Shown here: in pieces, positions 6,226 to 8,597 of the stretch | How the letters are laid out: the number at the start of each line of letters is the position of its first letter | Numbering within the stretch: the stretch's first letter is position 1 | Translations under genes and position numbers: made by a program | Origin: an uncultured Collinsella sp. | Lineage (GTDB): Bacteria; Actinomycetota; Coriobacteriia; Coriobacteriales; Coriobacteriaceae | DNA length: 8,597 nt | Direction of reading: 5' to 3' | NCBI GenBank assembly: GCA_900555225.1 | Contig: USKL01000050.1 | Location: forward strand, 1-8,597 | Notes under the pieces: generated by a model | Databases searched by the model: none | Told to the model about the DNA's origin: nothing | Seen by the model: only the letters and a program-made list of their open reading frames with translations

Positions 6226-7641
6226 ATGGGGAGCAAATCTCAGCAACAAGTTCAAGTAGCGCCATCGGCCACTGCGGCGATTCTCGTCGTAATGTATATT
6301 GCAGCCTTTGTTGCCGCGTTTAACGAGAACATCATTAACGTGGCGTTGCACGACATTATGGCGGCCTTTTCGGTGAGTGCCACCACGGCGCAGTGGCTCG
6401 TTTCGGGCTACATGATCGTGACGTCGATCTTTACGGCCATCATGGCCTTCCTGTCCGGCCGTTTCTCGACGCGCAAGCTGCTGTTTTTCGCATGCGGATG
6501 CATGGTCGCCGGCGAAGTCCTGTGCCTGTTCGCTCCGTCATTTAGCGTTTTGCTGCCAAGCCGTATTTTGCAGGCTGCGGGATCGGGCATCTTGTTCCCG
6601 CTCATGATGAACGTGGTGCTGTCTTGCGCTCCGCGCGAGAAGCTCGGTCTGTATCTGAGTCTGGGTGGTGCCTGCATTACGCTGGGGCCGGCGTTTGGAC
6701 CCGTGATTAGCGGTCTTATGTGCACGTTGTTTGGCTGGAGGGCGGTGTTCGTAGTGCCGCTGGTGGGCGGCATTGTGGTCGCTGCGGCGGGCGTAAAGCT
6801 TGTTCAGAATGTCGGAGAGCGCTCGAATACCACGCTCGATATTCTGTCGGTAGTTTTGCTCGCCGCCGGTATTACGGCTTTTGTGTATTCCGTAGGCGAG
6901 TTCTCGACCAATCTGATTGCCGGCATCGTGACGCTCTTCGCTGCCATTGTGCTGCTCGGCCTGTTTGCGGCCCGCCAGCTCAAGCTCGAGCATCCGGTGC
7001 TTAACGTGCGTCCCATGGCGAGCGTTCGTTTTTGGCCCGCGTGCCTGCTTGTGGTGGTGTCGATGATGACGACGTTCTCGATGAGCGTTTTGTTGCCGCT
7101 CTATTTTGAGGGCGCATACGGCATGACCGCACTTGTTGCGGGCCTGCTCATTTTGCCGGCAATTGCCTGCAACGCCGTGACCTCGATTGTGGGCGGACGC
7201 GTGATGGATGCTCGCGGCGCATGGCCGCTGCTGCCGGTCGGCTTTGCCCTGATTGCCGTGGGGCAGATTGCAATCTCGATGACGGCGGCAAGCATGAATA
7301 TCGGCGTCGTCGTGGCGCTGACCGTTGTGGTGTATGCCGGAGTCGGTTTGGTGCTGAGCCCCTCGCAAACGGCCGGCTTGGAGACGCTGCCTGCCGCTGA
7401 GCATCCCCACGGAACGGCATTGCTTAACACGTGGAACATGATTGCCGCATCGTTTGGCCCATCGCTGTTTATCGGTCTGCTCTCGAGTTCTGCGGCGACT
7501 GCCGGCGCGGCTGGCGCTGCGACCGACGTTGCCCAGGCGATTGGATTTGCAACTGCCGTGCGTGTGGCGGCTGTGATTGCCGTGGTCGGGTTCGCGACGT
7601 CGCTGGTGTACGCCCGTCGCGAGTCGCACATGTCGCATTAA
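6226..7641 (+). CDS. MFS transporter, DHA2 (14-helix) drug efflux type
   Basis: This 471-residue integral membrane protein is very hydrophobic, with roughly 14 predicted helices. That fits the DHA2 family of proton-driven drug antiporters. Landmarks are NENIINVALHDI at the end of helix 1, AQWLVSGYMI in helix 2, the motif A-like loop FLSGRFSTRKLLFF, RILQAAGSGILFP in helix 4, the antiporter motif C-like GPAFGPVISG in helix 5, and GWRAVFVVPLVGG after it. The first-helix motif that normally reads (L)DxTIVNVALP has Asn-Glu-Asn in place of the Asp region (residues 33-35), which could alter proton coupling. The export substrate cannot be inferred. It is transcribed away from the deformylase and probably stands as a single gene behind two leader hairpins. 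No clear terminator follows it: only a small TGTGCACA palindrome lies just after the stop. Confidence 0.92.
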   Translation: MGSKSQQQVQVAPSATAAILVVMYIAAFVAAFNENIINVALHDIMAAFSVSATTAQWLVSGYMIVTSIFTAIMAFLSGRFSTRKLLFFACGCMVAGEVLCLFAPSFSVLLPSRILQAAGSGILFPLMMNVVLSCAPREKLGLYLSLGGACITLGPAFGPVISGLMCTLFGWRAVFVVPLVGGIVVAAAGVKLVQNVGERSNTTLDILSVVLLAAGITAFVYSVGEFSTNLIAGIVTLFAAIVLLGLFAARQLKLEHPVLNVRPMASVRFWPACLLVVVSMMTTFSMSVLLPLYFEGAYGMTALVAGLLILPAIACNAVTSIVGGRVMDARGAWPLLPVGFALIAVGQIAISMTAASMNIGVVVALTVVVYAGVGLVLSPSQTAGLETLPAAEHPHGTALLNTWNMIAASFGPSLFIGLLSSSAATAGAAGAATDVAQAIGFATAVRVAAVIAVVGFATSLVYARRESHMSH

Positions 7642-7716
7642 TGTGTGCACATAGATTCTGCAGCTAGATTGGATGGCAACACCATAAACTAATGGACGTT
7701 TTGCCGAGAGGCATGA

Positions 7717-7782
7717 ATGTTTAAAGCGCAAAGAGTGCGCGACGGGCCCCGCGAATGGGGCGATGATGCCCGAGAGGGCTAA
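7717..7782 (+). CDS. Possible 21-codon leader peptide (uORF)
   Basis: An ATG at 7717 opens 21 codons ending in TAA at 7780-7782, one base before the AAGGAG site of the next gene. GAGAGG at 7706-7711 stands 5 nt upstream as a possible ribosome site. The predicted peptide begins MFKAQRVRDG and is rich in Arg, Asp and Gly. All three leader hairpins lie inside this frame, so its translation would open them. A frame this short can easily arise by chance; no homologue could be checked. Confidence 0.3.
   Translation: MFKAQRVRDGPREWGDDAREG
7726..7779 (+). promoter_or_regulatory. Three tandem small hairpins in an mRNA leader
   Basis: Three perfect stems follow each other. GCGCA/TGCGC (7726-7730, 7736-7740) has a 5-nt loop. 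GCCCC/GGGGC (7746-7750, 7757-7761) has a 6-nt loop. GCCC/GGGC (7768-7771, 7776-7779) encloses GAGA, a GNRA tetraloop. They end 4 nt before the AAGGAG at 7784-7789. No T-tract follows, so they are not terminators. They may form a structured 5' UTR that governs translation or stability of the RGG-protein mRNA. Confidence 0.45.
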
Positions 7783-7793
7783 GAAGGAGTCTC

Positions 7794-8597
7794 ATGTCCG
7801 AGAACGAAGAGATCATGAACGAGACCGAGAACGAGACCATGGCTGCCGAGGTTGAGGCAGTCGAGACCGTGGAGACCGAAGCTGCCGAGGTTGAGGCTGC
7901 TGACGAGGTTTCCGCCGAGGAGGAGGCCGAGGTTGTCGAGGCCGCCGTTGATTACGATGACGAAGAGCTGATGGACAAGATGCAGAAGGCCGCCCGCCTG
8001 CTGCGTAGCCGTCGCTTTGCTATTTCCAAGGAGGAGGAGGCCAAGGCCGAGCGCATGGCGAACATCGAGCGCGCCATCAAGCTTCTTGACCTCAAGCCCA
8101 AGATGGAGCAGAAGGAAATGTCCGACCTGCTGGGCATGCGCCTCCGTGAGCTCGATGGCCTGATGGCCGAGGCCGAGGCTGCCGATCTGGTCGGCCGCAT
8201 CGACGACGCCGAGGGCGATATGCGCAAGATTGTTGTCTTCGCCGCCGAGGATGCCGCTGAGGGCCTGGTCGAGCTTGCCAACAAGAAGGAGAAGCTCCTG
8301 CCCGAGCTTTCTTATGAGGAGGCCACCGAGCTGATGGCCGCTCTCGATAAGGTTATCGCTCCGCTCGTCGCCATGGGCCTGGACGAGGACCGCGGTCCTC
8401 GCGGCGGCCGTGACGACCGTGGCGGCCGTGGCGGCGACCGTGGCGGTCGCGGCGGCTTTGCCGATCGCGGTGGCCGTGGCGGTGACCGTGGCGGTCGCGG
8501 TGGCGATCGCGGCGGCCGTGGCGGCTTTGGTGACCGTGGCGGCGACCGTGGCGGTCGCGGCGGCTTTGGCGGCAACCGTGGTGGCTATGGCGATCGC
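7794..8597 (+). CDS. MarR-like winged-helix protein with RGG tail, 3' truncated
   Basis: The frame starts at ATG 7794 (AAGGAG 4 nt upstream) and stays open to the window end, giving 268 residues without a stop. Three parts are visible. Residues 1-60 are strongly acidic: 25 Glu/Asp and no Lys, Arg or His. Residues about 60-150 hold a basic segment (ARLLRSRRF) and a MarR-like winged helix. Its helix-turn-helix is MEQKEMSDLLGMRLRELDGL (from Met104) and its wing follows ADLVGRIDDAEGDMRKIVVF (130-148). A helical segment reaches about residue 198. From Arg200 the chain becomes a low-complexity tail with 15 RGG triplets, broken by Asp, Phe, Asn and Tyr. RGG tails bind RNA and promote condensates in other proteins. 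The winged helix could bind DNA, or structured RNA. I know no named family for the combination. Nucleic-acid binding is likely; the cellular role is unknown. Confidence 0.85.
   Translation, partial: MSENEEIMNETENETMAAEVEAVETVETEAAEVEAADEVSAEEEAEVVEAAVDYDDEELMDKMQKAARLLRSRRFAISKEEEAKAERMANIERAIKLLDLKPKMEQKEMSDLLGMRLRELDGLMAEAEAADLVGRIDDAEGDMRKIVVFAAEDAAEGLVELANKKEKLLPELSYEEATELMAALDKVIAPLVAMGLDEDRGPRGGRDDRGGRGGDRGGRGGFADRGGRGGDRGGRGGDRGGRGGFGDRGGDRGGRGGFGGNRGGYGDR
8391..8597 (+). repeat. GC-rich tandem repeat encoding RGG triplets
   Basis: Arg-Gly-Gly codon triplets (CGT/CGC followed by GGC/GGT) recur, with GAC/GAT, TTT or TAT between them. A 30-nt segment at 8431-8460 recurs exactly at 8539-8568, 108 nt (36 codons) later. 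The region continues past the window end. On the minus strand it yields a proline-rich frame that is only its complement. Confidence 0.9.

Larger units (their letters stand above)
7642..7793 (+). other. Leader region of the RGG-protein gene
   Basis: This 152-nt gap holds the possible leader ORF and the three hairpins listed separately. I could not find a convincing sigma-70 promoter. The nearest candidates (TGGACG at 7693-7698 with AATGTT 17 nt later) match poorly. No terminator for the MFS gene is visible, so read-through from it is possible. Confidence 0.4.

Noticed and set aside
6021..6236. N-terminal extension of the deformylase to 208 residues
   Set aside because: The extra residues are low-quality sequence from the promoter region. 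A GAGGAG site and the family N-terminus support the start at 6020.
7644..7651. TGTGCACA palindrome after the MFS stop, considered as a terminator or operator
   Set aside because: It is only 8 bp with no loop and no T-tract. It is too short to call without other copies.
6538..7731. Minus-strand frame of 397 codons opposite the MFS gene
   Set aside because: Its composition is full of His, Arg and Gln, as expected from the complement of a hydrophobic membrane-protein gene. It has no family resemblance.
8312..8575. Minus-strand proline-rich frame (PPRPP repeats)
   Set aside because: It is only the complement of the RGG-coding repeat. The plus frame is continuous with a structured, well-initiated protein.
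8391..8597. Considered as a CRISPR-like or intergenic repeat array
   Set aside because: The units are short, adjoin without unique spacers and keep a continuous Arg-Gly-Gly reading frame. It is a coding low-complexity repeat.

Overview
The window looks like chromosomal DNA from a high-GC gut actinobacterium of the class Coriobacteriia. Collinsella or a close relative is my best guess, from protein style, codon use and purine-rich Shine-Dalgarno sites. No database search was possible. I see no phage, transposon, CRISPR, tRNA or rRNA.

Region 1 (1-4594, + strand) is a catabolic-looking gene cluster. In order it holds the 3' end of an amidohydrolase-2 family gene, two tandem genes related to neutral ceramidase (507-1754 and 1772-2890), a 193-nt gap, a beta-glucoside-type PTS EIIBC permease (3084-4526), and a very strong intrinsic terminator (4547-4594). 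The two ceramidase-like proteins have no evident signal peptide. They would therefore act inside the cell, possibly on an amide-containing sugar phosphate delivered by the PTS. That link is inferred from gene order only. The second paralogue keeps all the residues I associate with the ceramidase zinc/serine centre. The first has lost two of the histidines. The amidohydrolase fragment also lacks expected metal ligands.

Region 2 (4650-6020, - strand) converges on Region 1. It contains a LysR-type regulator (4650-5573), preceded 36 nt upstream by a short, 136-residue peptide deformylase (5610-6020). The LysR may control the neighbouring catabolic cluster, but nothing in the window proves it.

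Region 3 (6021-6225) is a divergent intergenic region with an inverted repeat on the deformylase side and two consecutive hairpins on the transporter side. It precedes a DHA2-type MFS transporter (6226-7641, + strand).

Region 4 (7642-8597, + strand) is the most unusual part. A 152-nt leader carries three small back-to-back hairpins inside a possible 21-codon leader ORF. It precedes a protein with an acidic N-terminus, a MarR-like winged helix and a C-terminal tail of at least 15 RGG triplets. The gene runs off the window end. Such RGG tails are typical of eukaryotic RNA-binding, condensate-forming proteins, and one joined to a bacterial winged helix is the best candidate here for something undescribed.
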